From NCBI GenBank assembly GCA_045599305.1, contig JAZRVU010000117.1, positions 1 to 12,951 on the forward strand: a stretch of 12,951 nucleotides of DNA. The letters are read 5' to 3'. A program made the translations under genes and the position numbers. Positions within the stretch are counted from its first letter, which is position 1. Each line of letters begins with the position of its first letter. The notes under the pieces are model-generated. The model saw nothing but the letters and a program-made list of their open reading frames with translations, searched no databases and was not told the origin of the DNA. Shown here one piece after another: positions 12,946 to 12,951 of this stretch. This DNA is from SIG588 sp045599305 (GTDB lineage: Bacteria; Bacillota; Clostridia; Oscillospirales; Acutalibacteraceae).

Positions 12946-12951
12946 CTTCAG

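Overview
The window looks like chromosome from a Gram-positive, moderately high-GC gut-type Clostridia (Oscillospiraceae/Ruminococcaceae-like). This placement is an inference. It rests on strong AGGAGG-type ribosome binding sites, several extended -10 promoters, GTGA/ATGA stop-start overlaps, a PhoP/PhoR-type system and a clostridial-looking 5S rRNA. No phage, IS, transposase or CRISPR was seen. The window is bounded by stable RNA genes: tRNA-Gln(UUG) on the left (+) and the 5S rRNA that ends an rRNA operon on the right (-).

Region 1 (1-735): a perfect hairpin of unknown role, tRNA-Gln with encoded CCA and its terminator, then a small A+T-rich barstar-family immunity gene with no nuclease partner in view. 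The barstar is preceded by a possible decayed or leader mini-ORF, and the region ends at a strong bidirectional terminator.

Region 2 (736-7714): a carbohydrate/metabolite block. On the minus strand lie a (alpha/alpha)6-barrel MGH1/GH63-like glycosidase and a five-bladed beta-propeller glycosidase-like protein, forming one tight operon. They are followed by an MTA/SAH-nucleosidase-family gene with its own promoter. Divergent from the glycosidases is an AraC-family regulator. A second minus-strand operon encodes two Gfo/Idh/MocA oxidoreductases, one canonical and one with a degenerate Rossmann motif. It is divergent from a second AraC-family regulator. None of the enzymes has a visible signal peptide, so the block probably processes an imported sugar derivative in the cytoplasm. 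The transporter is not in the window.

Region 3 (7745-12602): a four-gene minus-strand phosphate operon: PhoP-like response regulator, PhoR-like sensor kinase, HD-domain phosphohydrolase, and a Na+/Pi symporter fused to a PhoU domain. The first three genes are joined by 4-bp overlaps (GTGA, then ATGA). Upstream of phoP there are two candidate promoters. The distal one carries a TTTACA-N5-TTTACA direct repeat that resembles a Bacillus-type Pho box, which suggests autoregulation by phosphate limitation.

Region 4 (12603-12951): the phoP leader with two small hairpins, the rRNA-operon terminator, and the 5S rRNA gene. The points most worth following are the HD hydrolase wired into a Pho operon, the orphan barstar next to tRNA-Gln, the non-canonical Gfo/Idh partner, and a repeated GCCGGTGC octamer lying in the spacers of two divergent promoters.
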